Source of the DNA: Hypericum androsaemum | Taxonomy: Eukaryota; Streptophyta; Magnoliopsida; Malpighiales; Hypericaceae | Assembly (NCBI GenBank): GCA_963995505.1 | Contig: OZ023195.1 | Location: 868,001 to 932,000, forward strand | Reading direction: 5' to 3' | DNA: 64,000 nucleotides | Part shown: positions 10,908-22,299 of the stretch, piece by piece | Numbering within the stretch: position 1 is the stretch's first letter | How the letters are laid out: each line of letters begins with the position of its first letter | Position numbers and translations under genes: made by a program | The notes under the pieces: model-generated | Seen by the model: only the letters and a program-made list of their open reading frames with translations | What the model was told of the DNA's origin: nothing | The model's database searches: none

Positions 10908-12698
10908 ATGACGTCCGCTCCAAAATGGTTGTTACGTGTCTTAGACGAGGAAGCTGCTGTGCGAGAAACCTTTGATGAAACTACCTCAATAGTTTCAAGA
11001 TGGTATCGTTATTACTATGGTTATGCTGATTATGCATCCCTTGATAAAGATCTTGAATCTCGTGTTATGGAAGTTTACCGCAGGAGGGTGAGAGGACTTC
11101 GATCACTATGGGCTAATTATAAAGCTACCCCAAGTATGACTGGGCAACAAGATTTAATTGGTTATATTAGGTGGTTGATGTCGTTTCCTCTTAGTCAAGA
11201 AACTATACAAGATTGTGAAAGAGATCTTCGGAATGCCGGGTATACGGCAATACCAGTGGTATATGTTATATCAAATCACCAAATCAAAGTAACATCAGGT
11301 GTCGTACATGAAGTTGGAGATCAAGTAGTTTCCAAACTCTATGACTTTGAGATAGGTACCAAGGCGGTTTTACATGAATCAGTTGAGTCTACACAATATT
11401 CTCTACTGGCTAGCCAAGACGTCGTACAAATAACTAGTTCACAGTTGGCCGACACCACGGCCATCGAGCTTGCAACGCCCGAATTCGAGGAAAAGGAGAT
11501 GGTCATACAATCAAGTGACATATGTGAAGATGAAGATCAAATAGTTTTTGAATCCCACGATTCTGAGACGAGTATTGAGACGGTCGTACATGAATCGGCC
11601 GGATATACACAATCTTCTTTTTTCGTTATCAAAGAGGTTGAACAGACGACTAGTCCACAGTTGGCCGACAGCACGGCCATTGAGCCTACAGGGCCCACAT
11701 TTGAGGAAAAGGAAGAGCCATGCCCGACACAAGTCTCATTGGCAACTGAGACAACCCTAAGTGCTGTATCAATTACAAAAGGCATTCTAGGGCCTCCGCC
11801 GGCTAAGGGAATCTTTGGGCCTTCACCAGCAAAGGGAATTTTAGGGCCACCGCCGAATCACCTGTTGCGGAGATCCGAGTTACCCTTTGTTCCATGAGTA
11901 GTGAGCCACCTTCGCTTGCCCAATTTTGTCCCAACTCAACGGAAAGACACAGGGGGCCAAGTCTACAGTCAGAATTCAATCTCACCCGGGGGGCATGAAG
12001 AGTGCTGCAACATTGTAGTAGAAGCTCCTACATCGGCCGAAATTATCCCGACCAAAAGGCAAGACGTGCTCATGCCAAAGAAGGTGAAGGATGATAAAGT
12101 AAAGTGTTCAACTCCTCCTCAACCAAGCAAGAGTACGGTGAAGCAACAACCTAATGGGCCAGCTCAACCTCGGCCATCAAAGGTTTTAAATTACTGAGAA
12201 TGTCCTCAAGTCACATGGTCAAAATCAGCCAGCAACAAAAAAAGGGCGCCTGAGTACGCGTGGGTTAAGAGAGACGTGGTCACTCGATTGGCGACCGAGC
12301 AAGGAGTTCTCCAGAGAAAGAAACCCTTCAAGGTTTGGGTGCCTAAGGAAGAACTTTTGCGGTCTAAGAAACAATCATGTGAGACACGACCCACAAAGAG
12401 TGATTCACCTACAAGGTCTCCAAGTTATCACACGAAGCTTGTGCGAAAGGAGATGCCAAAAAAGCCAAACCCACACTCGGGGGGCAAGTGTCCGGAGTCT
12501 CATCGACCGACTCTCACGAAGACTCAACGAAGAAGGTTGGAGCGAAAAATTCAAAAGCAAAGAAAAAAGCTTAGAGACCTTCAACAACAATTGTATGGTC
12601 ATTTTAATGAAGGACATAGAGCTCCCACTCAACCATGTAAGCCTAAATCCAGTTTTTGCGAGAAAGCTATGAGCACACGGATATCTCGGGATGAGTGA
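10908..12698 (+). pseudogene. Long retroelement ORF broken by two in-frame TGA codons
   Basis: From the ATG at 10908 one frame stays open for about 597 codons to 12698 except for TGA at 11895-11897 and TGA at 12195-12197. Residues 1-120 form a hydrophobic and helical N-terminal region (MTSAPKWLLRVLDEE…). The middle carries an internal duplication: a module with VHE…TQ…SSQLADTTAIE, then a second with VHES…TQSS…SPQLADSTAIE, each followed by FEEKE. Near the first stop are repeated GILGPPP motifs. The tail is strongly basic (LTKTQRRRLERK and more), suggesting nucleic-acid binding. No zinc knuckle, protease or polymerase motif is seen. It may be a gag-like protein of a non-autonomous lineage; I do not recognise the family. 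Confidence 0.6.
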
Positions 12699-12875
12699 TC
12701 AACTGCACGCCTACAACGGCTAGGTCTCGACCGGTTTGATGGTACATTCTCCACATATTTACGGTCTTACCTTAGCCGGTTTTTTTTTTTGAGTGAAGTT
12801 AATTTTCCGCGTGTTCAAGGACGGATACACGTCAATGCTTTTCCTAGCGTCAAAACATTGACGTGTGGGGGGCAT

Positions 12876-13656
12876 TGTTGGAGCGAAAAATTAATTCTCA
12901 GATTTATTTGACCATATCTCAGTAAAATAGCCGTATCTTCCTACTCGTATATCCAATTGATACGATTTCAAAAGCTACAGAAAGATAAAACATAGATCTA
13001 GAACTTTTTAGTTTGTGATTTTTCTAAATTCGGCACAGAAGGAGGTCAGACTTGGGTCGGAAGTTTCGGGAGTAGATTTTCTCCTTATTAGGCCGCGGAT
13101 CTGCTGAACCTATTTTGGTAAAAATACCGTAACTTTCTCCTCAAGTATTGGATTGACACGATTTTAAAAATCACAGAAGGAGAAGACAGAGATCTATAAC
13201 TTTGTTGTTTATGACGTTTCCAAATTCAGCACAGAAAAGGGTCAAATATGGGTTGGAAGTTTCGGATAGTTTAAGTTTTCCTTATTAGGCCGAGGCTATG
13301 TTAAGTTTTCCTATTTGAAAACGGCCTAGGGTTTTTCTATGAGGCTGGGGAGAGCTTGTTCTATATAAGGAGAGCTAGGTACAGGCATGAAGGACACCCA
13401 CAAACCAAATATCAAACCTTTACCTTCATTGCTTTTATCTTATGTAGTTTCGTAGCTTTTATCTTTATTTTTTTCCCTTCCCTCTCTCCCCCATATTTTC
13501 AATAAAGTTCTTTCTCTTCTATCAATTCTTTATCTTCTCTTCTCTTTTCCCATATTTCTTCTATTTCTCTCTTTCGTTCGAATCGCTCTTGGGACGACCA
13601 CTCCGGACCCGTTCTAAAGATCGTTTCCGACGTTCTACCACTACTTATTTGCAACA
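12876..13656 (+). repeat. 3' LTR of the LARD-like element
   Basis: 781 bp, collinear with the 5' LTR. It starts TGTTGGAGCG just after the GGGGGGCAT tract and ends CAACA before the ATGAT duplication. The TATA-type CTATATAAGG and the AATAAAG signal are retained. Confidence 0.93.
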
Positions 13657-14717
13657 ATGATAAATTTTTTTATTTTTCTAAGGATATTTTTGTCATTTCA
13701 ATTATAAAAACGAAAAAAGTGACTGATGTCAACTAAAGATCCTAGAATATAATAAAACCAAACACGGGAGATGAAAAATTCCTTTTTAAAAATCGTCAAT
13801 TTAGTCATACACAATACACCTGACCCTAAATAACTTGATTAAGTTTAACACATGCAAATGATGTTAGCTATTGTATCTTCATTTCAGATGTTTTATCTTT
13901 AAAAAAACATGGTTGCCTTGTCATTTGTTTACGAAGGAAGCCCTAATGTTATTATTATTTTATTTTTTCCGACAAAAATGATAGAGTTTTCATTGAGAAT
14001 CTCTTAGATCTACTTATATCTAAACATATATTTAGATATGTTAGCTATTGCATCTTTGCTATTGAAAATTTTATCTTCATTTTAGACGAGATCTCCGCTA
14101 AAATTGAATATTAATCTAGATTCATAATACCTCGATAAATATAGTTTCTAAATGATTGTATTTAAAAGTTTTTCATGATTATTTATGTGAATATTGTATG
14201 ATTATTTAATTTAATTTAAGTCAATGAAACTTGTAATGGTCCCATAAAATAGAGCGATCCCGCGCTCCAGAATCTAGAAACTAAATTATGATTTTTTTAA
14301 AAGGTTAAAATTTTTATTGATAGTATATGTAAAAATAAGAATTTGTGATGTCGCATTCGCCAATTTTTTCAAAATCCTAGTGTAGTAAAATATATTAGGG
14401 AAAAACTACCACCTAGAGAAATTGACAAAATGCTCTTGCCAAGTAATAATTATGATTTGAATGATAAAAACTTATCCTTACAAATTACAGCTGTATAGAT
14501 TGAGACATGCACCATCGGATATGATTACCCATTAATTAGTTTTCTCTTACCAAAAAATTTATGTTTAAAGTATTAATTAATAGACAAAATGTTCTTAGTC
14601 GGACTAGTTAATAGAAAAAACTTATCCTTCTTAGTTTTGTTAAATATTTCTCATAGAGATTTGTCATTTTTGAAATATCATACGAAACTCTACTTTTAAA
14701 TTTAGATTAGTCAGCCA

Positions 14718-14718
<1 letters not shown>

Positions 14719-14770
<52 letters not shown>
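14719..14770. repeat. (TA)n microsatellite
   Basis: About 26 uninterrupted TA dinucleotides. Confidence 0.97.
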
Positions 14771-14773
<3 letters not shown>

Positions 14774-16299
14774 TTAGGCAAGAATGATGTGGGCATTGCT
14801 TGATTACTGCGTCAAGACTCATGTTCAGTATCTTCCCAATTGCGTAAGAACCAAATTTGTTGACCGAATGACCCAAACTTCTGGAAGGCCTTAAGGACTA
14901 AAGAGTTTCCGCAAAATAAAATAAAAATAATGATAAAAAGGATGTTGTAGAAAGAAAATCTTGATTTGTTTGCCGCCCCGAAAATTATAATAATACTGTA
15001 TATGTCTAACAAAATATAAAAAAGTAATATAAGGTTTGGAAAGACGAATATCCTATTACGTAATTCCGTTAATATCATAATATGAGACGTCCGGGGAAAA
15101 GCTACAGCAAACATGATATATTTTTTTGGCGGAACAGCAAACATGATATTGAACTCAAGGATATTTGGTAAAAGTTAATGTGGTTTCAGCATTTAAGACA
15201 AACTACTCGGTTATTCTAATTTTTCCGACTAGGAAGACACAAGTTTTTTATATTTAACAATTTTTATATTTTCAAATTAGAGGGATAAAGATACATTTTA
15301 CTCAAAAAGTTTCATATGATTAGATCTTAAATCTTACAAAAACCATAATTCTTCCATAACATTAACAGTTGAAGACAACTGGTCAAGATTAGCCATTAAG
15401 AATTTACTAAATACATCATGGAATGGTACTTGTTGCTGGTTGGAAATAAATAGACACACGTTTAAATAAATAATATATATGTATAAAAGACACAAGATAA
15501 CCTTATTTTCTTTATGGTTATTGAAATTAATGATTTTTAACAGAGGTGGCTTATTAACAGAATCTATGTGCAGACAAGTCATGAGTCTCCAATCAAAGGA
15601 CAAGGTGGCAGATGCTTGTATTTTAATTCTGTATAAAAAACATTGTTTTCAAAAATATTCAGAGCCTGACCTAGATTTTGGTCCGAACTCCGGGTTAACC
15701 GATCCGATCAGTTGAATTGTCGGTCGGATCAAACCTTTTTTTAATTAAAATTTTTTTTAAAAAATTATATATATAGAATATATGTATACTCGTATATGTA
15801 ATCACACTCAAGCCTCCAAAAATTATCAAATACATGTGCTGGGGAAGTTTTTTAAATTCTAGGATTGGAATTTGAAAAAAAGAGAGGCAAAATTCGGTAA
15901 GTTGAGGCTCGATTACTCACCTTTTTTGGGCAAAACCTAACGAACCAGAATTTTCTGGGTTACTTTTTCGATTCGATAAAAAAAGTTGAGTTCGTTAGAT
16001 TAGCGTCCTGACCATATTTTTTAAGACGTTGAACCTTCGACCGGTCGGACCGTGTCTTTAAAAATAATGATAAAAAAGCAATTAATAGAGAATTATGCCT
16101 TCGAATGTACTAATCTCTCATGGTCCACCTCCGAATATATTGGAATCTTCATTCATTTTTAGGTCGATGTTGCATTGTGGTTGGGAGGTTTTAAAGCTTT
16201 TAAATGATGTGCGCACACAAAACTAAAGTATTATAAACTACCATCTTGTTGTCCAAGAATATTCGACGTTATTTAACTTATCATCTAGGTGAGGAGTAC

Positions 16300-16560
16300 A
16301 TAGAGAAGATATTCTGGATACCTTCGAATCTTTAATACATTGGCCAAGATTCTGAGTTATTTAACCAATTGAGATATAACCAATGAAGTTGCCCCTGAGG
16401 AGATATATTGAGTTGAAGGATCATGTAAAAAAATATCATCGGAAATTTAACAATGCTCGTTTTTAAAAACAAAAAAAGGGCATATAGAGAAGATATTCTT
16501 GATACATTAGAATCTTGTATACGTTGTCCAAGACTGAGAGTTATATAACCCAATTGAGAT
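16300..16560. repeat. Diverged direct repeat, 76 bp, 184-bp spacing
   Basis: ATAGAGAAGATATTCT at 16300 and again at 16484 begins two copies that align to AATTGAGAT at 16375 and 16560, with substitutions throughout. The origin is unknown. Confidence 0.7.
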
Positions 16561-17529
16561 AGAATGTAATTATTTTAAGATAACCAGAGGGTGGGTTAGG
16601 TGAATCAGGGACCAGTCCACCAGATATTCGGCCCCAGTTATAAATTGCCCCCTTCGTAATTGTCTCTAGCAAAGTCAATCAGCTCACACGTTAAATTTTT
16701 TCATTAAGACAACTTAATCAAAATTGTACAAAAATACTGAACCAATGACTCAAAAAGACACACACGGATGAGACATATCCATATGAAGAAGTTGCACCAC
16801 TTTTTATCTATGAAAAATCTCCCATTTCGTTCTCTTTCAATGCTTGTTCACTTAAATTTATTAACCATTGATGTTTTTTGGCTTGTAGACCACGAGGTAT
16901 CATTTATTTTTTGATATTTTAAGATAATATATTTGTATTTGTCCTGTAAGTTGACACTATCAAAAGTATTTGTAATACTTTACTTGTAATACCCAAATAA
17001 GTATTTTGATTCATACTTTATTTTCTGACACAATAATACATTGTTATTACTTATTAATTTTTTGACTTTCTTTTTTAGAATATTAATCTTTAGACTCTTG
17101 ATGGTACTAAAATCGAGATATGACTATTATTATTGACAACGACTTATTGAAACTACATTAAGACTTTTAACAGGGAATTTTGCACTTATGTAAATATTAC
17201 TAATACTAATAAATTCTACATACCAAAGACGCATACATAAATCCTACAAATGACAAGTTCTCAAAAGAAATGACAATTTTTTATTTCTTTCTCCAACATA
17301 CATAAATCATACATAAATCCAATTTTTTATTTGGGAGATTATCTCAAATAAGCTAGGACAGAGATGGATCCAAAAACAATGGAGGAGAGAGAAAGTGGAA
17401 ATAAATTGCTGGCTCTTCGGTGCATCTAAAGGCCAAGTGACCTTTTTTTATATTTCTTTATCGTGTTTGTCAACAAGTGACCCTTTACGACTATTTGAGC
17501 CACGACAGATTCAATCCGGTCTCCAATTA

Positions 17530-17690
17530 GACTACCCACATCAGCAACCCATCCAATCCAGGTCACGGAATAAATTATTAATTTCTCTCTCTTCTATACC
17601 CAATTCCTATCCAATCCAATCCACTTACATATTTTCTACCCACATCAGCAACCCAGTTCACAGAATAAATAATTAATTTCTCTCTCATCC
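17530..17690. repeat. Direct repeat with CCCACATCAGCAACCCA
   Basis: Two copies about 104 bp apart share this 17-mer and the downstream block AATTTCTCTCTC. The second copy is shortened by a small deletion. Confidence 0.6.
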
Positions 17691-18055
17691 ACATATTATC
17701 TACTTTGATTTGTTTAGATTAAAATTATATATTACGAAAATAATTATATTTTCAATAACACGATTAAATATTGTGATTAAGTCATAAAATTACAAAAGTA
17801 AAATTTGGAATACTAAATTAGATAAAAATAATTCATAAATTGTGATTATGTAGTGAAAGAAGAGAGAATTTTAGATGGTATATGCAAATATGTTAACATT
17901 TGACTCTATTTATAGAGATACAAAATTAAATTATTTTTTAAATTTATTGCTAAAGATAAGCTAACCACAAAAATTTTATCCGAATAAATCTATTTTTACG
18001 AATAATATTATGCCAAGTGGAAATAACTAGATAGTTAGATAATTAAAAAAAAAAA

Positions 18056-18109
18056 CCAGCCAATCCGCTCGGGAGCGGGATTGGCTGGCCAATCCGCTCG
18101 GCCGAGCGG
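18056..18109. repeat. GC-rich hairpin pair
   Basis: 18056-18088 folds on itself (CCAGCCAATCC pairs with GGATTGGCTGG across GCTCGGGAGC-type loop sequence). It is followed by the perfect 16-bp palindrome CCGCTCGGCCGAGCGG at 18094-18109. Both sit in otherwise AT-rich DNA directly after an A-run. Confidence 0.85.
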
Positions 18110-18149
18110 AAATCAATTGCCCCCCCTTTCTTTCTAATCATATATTAAT

Positions 18150-19378
18150 GGGATGATAAACATGGTCGTAATTAATAATGGGAAAAGTCCACATTAGTAC
18201 ATCGTAGTTTGCTCAATTATCAAAGATAGGTTTGTGGTTTCAAACTCATCAAGGAAGTCTCCTGTGGTTTCACAGGCTCATCAATTAAAGGCTCGGATAG
18301 CTCTCCGAGCCTAGTCAGCATCCTTGGAGCTTGCCACATCAGAACGGTGTTATTTTTTTGGTCTAGGTGGCACTCCACGTCGGATTAATTATTAACCCAA
18401 AATTGCTGACGTGGCTAGGTGGCACGCCACCAGAACTCGTCCTCCCCCCTCCTCGTCATTTCCATGTTTCCCCTTGTCATCCTAGCCGGTGAAAAAGCCG
18501 CTCCCGACATTCGATGCGAAGCCAACCGGTCGACGGGTACATGCCTGGGGTGCTGGATCTCATTCGGAAGGGTTTAGTAGGCAACGATGTCAGGTCTTAT
18601 TGGTTTCGAATTGCCGGATTTCCGGGGATCTAGGGTTTTTTTCGAACCCGTCACCGCCGCCAGCCGAGTGGGTTTTTGCTGACGAGTGGAGTTCGTCTAA
18701 GCCGTGGCTGAACCCGGCTGGATGAGAACCCCGATTTCACTTGAGTTGAAGTTGTAGTCGTCGGGGGTGGAGAGACCCAATGGCAAAGTCGCTGCTCTAA
18801 TGTCGAGACCGAGGAAACGACGATGACGTCGTTGGAGCCGGCCACACATCGTCTCCTCCCCCTGGTGTCTTGGTTGTTGGATCGTGGGTTTGGATTTTTG
18901 ACAGGGGATGAAGGATTCATGGGTTTGGGGTTTTGACAGGGGATTTGTGGGTTTAGGTTTTTGACAGGGGACGAAGGATTCGTCGGTGAAGGATTTTTCT
19001 GGGTTCTTGACAAGGGATTGAGATTGATTTTTTGACAGGGAATTCATGGGTTTTTTGACAGGGAATTCTGGGTCGCCGTCTCAAAGAGATTGGTTCGAAC
19101 CTTGCCTTTTTGCCAATTTTTTTAGATCAGAAAATGGAGAAGGAAGAAAGGGAAGGAGGAGGAAGAAGAAGAAGGAGGACGTGGAGTGCCACCTAGGCCA
19201 AAAAATGACACCGTTCTGATGTGGCAAGCTCCAAGGATGCTGACTAGGCTCGGAAAGCTATCCGAGCCTTTAATTGATGAGCCCGTGAAACCACAGGAGA
19301 CTTCCTTGATGAGTTTGAAACCACAAACCTATCTCTGATAATTGAGCAAACCACGATGTACTAATGTGGATTTTTCCC
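18150..19378. mobile_element. Mutator-like element with ~200-bp terminal inverted repeats
   Basis: The element is bounded by a perfect 9-bp duplication TATATTAAT (18141-18149 and 19379-19387). The inverted arms (18180 to about 18380 and about 19180 to 19378) match closely: GGGAAAAGTCCACATTAG on the left, its near-complement on the right, and shared blocks around GGTTTCAAACTCATCAAGGA and CCAAGGATGCTGACTAGGCT. Between the left duplication and the left arm lie 30 extra bases (18150-18179) that include an inverted copy of the right flank. The interior (18430-19130) is more GC-rich, with repeated TTTTGACAGGG motifs; ORFs there (18489-18725 +, 18651-19047 -) are not recognised and may be captured sequence. 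No transposase. Confidence 0.8.
18890..19075. repeat. Degenerate tandem repeat inside MULE
   Basis: Six or so copies of a unit built on TTTTGACAGGG followed by GAT/AATTCATGGG-like sequence. On the - strand it reads as repeated Pro/Lys/Ser-rich peptides, but there is no evidence of expression. Confidence 0.6.
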
Positions 19379-19616
19379 TATATTAATTACGACCATGTTT
19401 ATCATCTCGTTACTCTAATTTGTATCCGTGGATTTATCCAAATTCATATTCATAAGAATTTGATAATTTCTGGGTCAACTGTTGCTTACTTTTAAAACGG
19501 ATTATTAAACTGATTTGAATCTAACTCAGCTTTTAGTATCCATGTTTAGATCTAATTCCAGATTTGGATCCATATCCATACGATATAATGTATATTTCAA
19601 TAGGTTTTTGGATAAT

Positions 19617-20375
19617 ATGGTTCTTGAACAAAAGCCAAGTATTCTTAATCAGGCCAAATTTAATGTCAATTTCATTTACGAATAGAATATTGATGTCATG
19701 ACAGAATATAACATTCTATCTCTCCTACAACAAATGACAATGGCTGCTAACGCCTACAAAACCCAAACATCTATTTCTGACAAATTCATTGCCGAAATCC
19801 TTATTTCCGAATTTTCTGGCCAACTCAAAGGTTGGTGGGATTTTTATCTCACTGATACCCAATGGCATGAAATCCTTAATAGCCTTCAGCATGATGAAGA
19901 TAATGTTTTAGTCCTAACACCCGAAGGTCAACCCATTCCAGATGCTATTTTTTTCCTTGTCTTTGCCATATCGCTTCACTTTATAGGTGATTCATCCCAC
20001 ATCAAAGACAAAAATGCTGAACTCCTTTCCAACGATAAATGCCACAAACTTAGCGACTTCCAACATTATAAAAACACCTTCCTAACGCGAGTTATGCTTC
20101 GCGAAGATTCCAACCAGCCTTTTTGGAAGGAAAAGCTTATTGATGGTCTACTTTTCATGCTTGGAGAAAAAGTTAGACGATTTCTCAAAACCACCCATGG
20201 CTCCTCTATCAACTATGGAGCTCTTACTTATGGAGAACTTATTAGTATTACCCAACAACAGGGACTTCAGATCTGCCAAGATTTAAAGTTCCAAAAGAAT
20301 ATCAAAAAAGAACTGCGACAGACTAAACAGGAACTTGGTTCTTTCTGCAAGCAATTCGATATTTCCAACTATTGA
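19617..20375 (+). pseudogene. Caulimovirid-like / retroelement capsid (gag) fragment
   Basis: From ATG 19617 the frame reads to 20375 with one in-frame TAG at 19683-19685; the longest open part is 225 codons from 19698. Recognisable blocks are YNILSLLQQMTMAANAYKTQ, GQLKGWWDFYLT, PFWKEKLIDGL and LGSFCKQF. This arrangement is known from capsid/gag regions of plant endogenous pararetrovirus-like polyproteins. The zinc knuckle, protease and polymerase expected downstream are absent, so this is an isolated, broken relic. Assignment to a caulimovirid-type rather than an LTR-retrotransposon lineage is from recall of the sequence style and is uncertain. Confidence 0.6.
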
Positions 20376-20423
20376 AACTTTCCAACTATTTTCAATTCGA
20401 TAATTCGATATTTCCAATTTGAT

Positions 20424-20477
20424 AATTAGGTTAGGTAGGGTATATATATATATACACACACCCTACCTAACCTAATT
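20424..20477. repeat. Perfect 18-bp inverted repeat with TA/CA loop
   Basis: AATTAGGTTAGGTAGGGT (20424-20441) is exactly mirrored at 20460-20477, with an 18-base TA/CA-rich spacer. It lies just after the capsid-like relic. Confidence 0.9.
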
Positions 20478-20479
20478 TG

Positions 20480-21295
20480 ATGGCTTTTGTGGGAGTTAAA
20501 CAAGGTTATTAAAACGTTGTTAACCGTATGATAATGCGGGCGGCACCGCATTAGATTCAATGAAAGTAGTGGGGCAAGGAAGGAGTTCAAAATATAAATT
20601 CAAGCATTTTCCAAAAAAATCATTTCTCGGGTTAGGATTTGTTGCGGAGATAGATAGTTCCAGGAAGTTAAACTTCGAGAAACAAGATCACCAAGCTCAC
20701 TGATCGAATCAGGAAAGCAATTTGGTGCCGAAGATAGAAATAAAAGCATAAGAAGAGAATCTCACTCTCGACAACTTTGTCAAGCCTAAACCAATTTCAA
20801 TTGATCATTCACGATACTTCCAGTAGGGTTGCCTTCACTAGTTTATATCCTAACTAGCTAGATTGGGCTTACAAAATAAAGACAGTAATTAAAAAGGCCC
20901 ATGGCCAAATAATCATGAAAGCACTAAAATAATACGCACATGGGCTTAAACACCAACAGGCCACTAATCCTATAACAAAAGCCGTGGCCCCTTCGTGTTG
21001 TACGAGCCTCTAGTCGTGCACCTGAGTTCCTGTCATCCGCCAATATTTCCATCCATGCCCTGTCGTCAGACCATGTCGCCCGCTTGACTTGTTTCGCATC
21101 CCGTTCTTTGACATTCCGTTGTCCCGGATAGTATCGGTCCTCTTCCTCATTTTTACCATGCAACAGGATTGGATTCCGTTCCGTGCGGGAGGAGGGGCAA
21201 ACATGTAAAGTGACGCGTGCCAACAGTTGGGGGTGGGGGGAATGGGGATGGTTGGGTGCGCGTGGGTTACACCCCTTATGTTTTATCTTTTTTTA
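20480..21295. other. Intergenic, unassigned
   Basis: No gene is supported. ORFs on the - strand at 20924-21223 overlap in two frames and have no known motif. Parts look repeat-derived, but I could not delimit an element. Confidence 0.4.
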
Positions 21296-21299
21296 ATTA

Positions 21300-22270
21300 A
21301 AATTTCACAAATTGATCCGAGCATGACATTAATCATAGTCGGGCATGATATTAGTCATATCTGGACATGTTATTTTAACATAACCGGATATGCAGTTTAA
21401 TTAATTATAAGTTTTATTAAATATTAACCGGACATGTCATTTAAACATAACCAGACATATCATTTTACGCAATCGGGTATGTCATTTTATCGTAATCGGA
21501 CTTACCATTTGATTAATTATTTAGTTAATTAAAAGTTTTTATTAAATATTTACCGCACATGCCAATTAAACATAAACGGACATGCCATTTTACGTAAGTG
21601 GGTATGTCATTTTACCGTAACAGGGCTTGCCATTTGATTAATTATAAGTTTTATTAAATATTAACCGTGCATATCTTTTAAACATAACTGTGCATATCAT
21701 TTTACGTTACCAGGTATGCTATTTTATCGTAATAAGGTCTGCCATTTGATTAATTATTTAATTAACTATAAATTTTATTAAATATTAATCGGGCATGCCA
21801 CTAGATATAGCCGGACATGCCATTAGTTATAGCCTAGCATGCTATTTTAACATAATCGGGTGTGCCATTTAATTAATTAATCTATTATAAGTTTTATTAA
21901 ATATTAACCGGATGTGCCATTAATCATAATCGGACGTGCCATTTCACGTAATCGGACATGCCATTACATCATAACTGGATCTGACATTTGATTAATTATT
22001 TAATTAATTATATATTTTATTAAATATTAACCATTTAGAAATAATTTGTATGCCATTTAATTAATTATTTGATTTATTAAATATTTACCGAGAATGTCAC
22101 TAAGACATAACTTGATATGTAATTTTAACATAATCGGGTATGACATTTAGTCATGACCGTGCATGCTATTTTGTCATAACCGGGCATGTCATTTTATCGT
22201 AAACGAACCTGCCATTTTAACAGGACCGAATATGCCATTTAATCGTAACAAGGTCTGTCATTTTATGAGG
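21300..22270. repeat. Satellite-like tandem array with nested periodicity
   Basis: Nearly 1 kb made of diverged ~22-bp units of the type CGGGCATGCCATTTAATCAT, interrupted about every 110-120 bp by a TTTTATTAAATATTAACC block (near 21412, 21540, 21650, 21770, 21890, 22015, 22075). This gives a higher-order unit of several GCATGCCATTT repeats plus one AT-rich linker. It holds no ORF. Confidence 0.85.
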
Positions 22271-22299
22271 ACAAATCTAAACACATTCAGATGCACCAC

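Larger units (their letters stand above)
9559..13656 (+). mobile_element. Non-autonomous LTR retrotransposon (LARD-like)
   Basis: A complete 4.1-kb element with two similar LTRs that begin TGTTG and end CAACA, and a perfect 5-bp target duplication ATGAT (9554-9558 and 13657-13661). The order is LTR, primer-binding-like site, one long degenerate ORF, G-rich polypurine tract (GGGGGG at 12867-12872), LTR. There is no reverse transcriptase, RNase H or integrase, so it must have moved with enzymes from another element. It lies inside the Mutator-like element at 8795-13826 and is therefore younger than it. Confidence 0.92.
8795..13826. mobile_element. Mutator-like element split by an LTR retrotransposon
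   Basis: Degenerate inverted arms at about 8795-9000 and 13670-13826 share complementary blocks such as AAAAATATCCTTA (near 8958) and TAAGGATATTTTT (near 13678), and TTTATTATA / TATAATAAA. Flanking 9-mers TAAATAATT (8786-8794) and TAAATAACT (13827-13835) differ at one base and fit a 9-bp Mutator-type duplication. Subtracting the nested LTR element (9559-13656 plus one 5-bp duplication) leaves an original element of about 0.93 kb. No transposase is present. The terminal sequence resembles the isolated end near 61269. Confidence 0.65.
13836..18140. other. Gene-free AT-rich region
   Basis: I see no gene in these 4.3 kb. It contains a TA microsatellite (14719-14770), a diverged 76-bp direct repeat (16300-16375 and 16484-16560), a shorter direct repeat around CCCACATCAGCAACCCA (near 17536 and 17639), and GC-rich hairpins at 18056-18109. 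The short ORFs are unsupported. Confidence 0.5.

Noticed and set aside
21300..22270. Possible CRISPR-like array
   Set aside because: Plant nuclear DNA; the units are contiguous and diverged, with no unique spacers of constant length and no cas genes.
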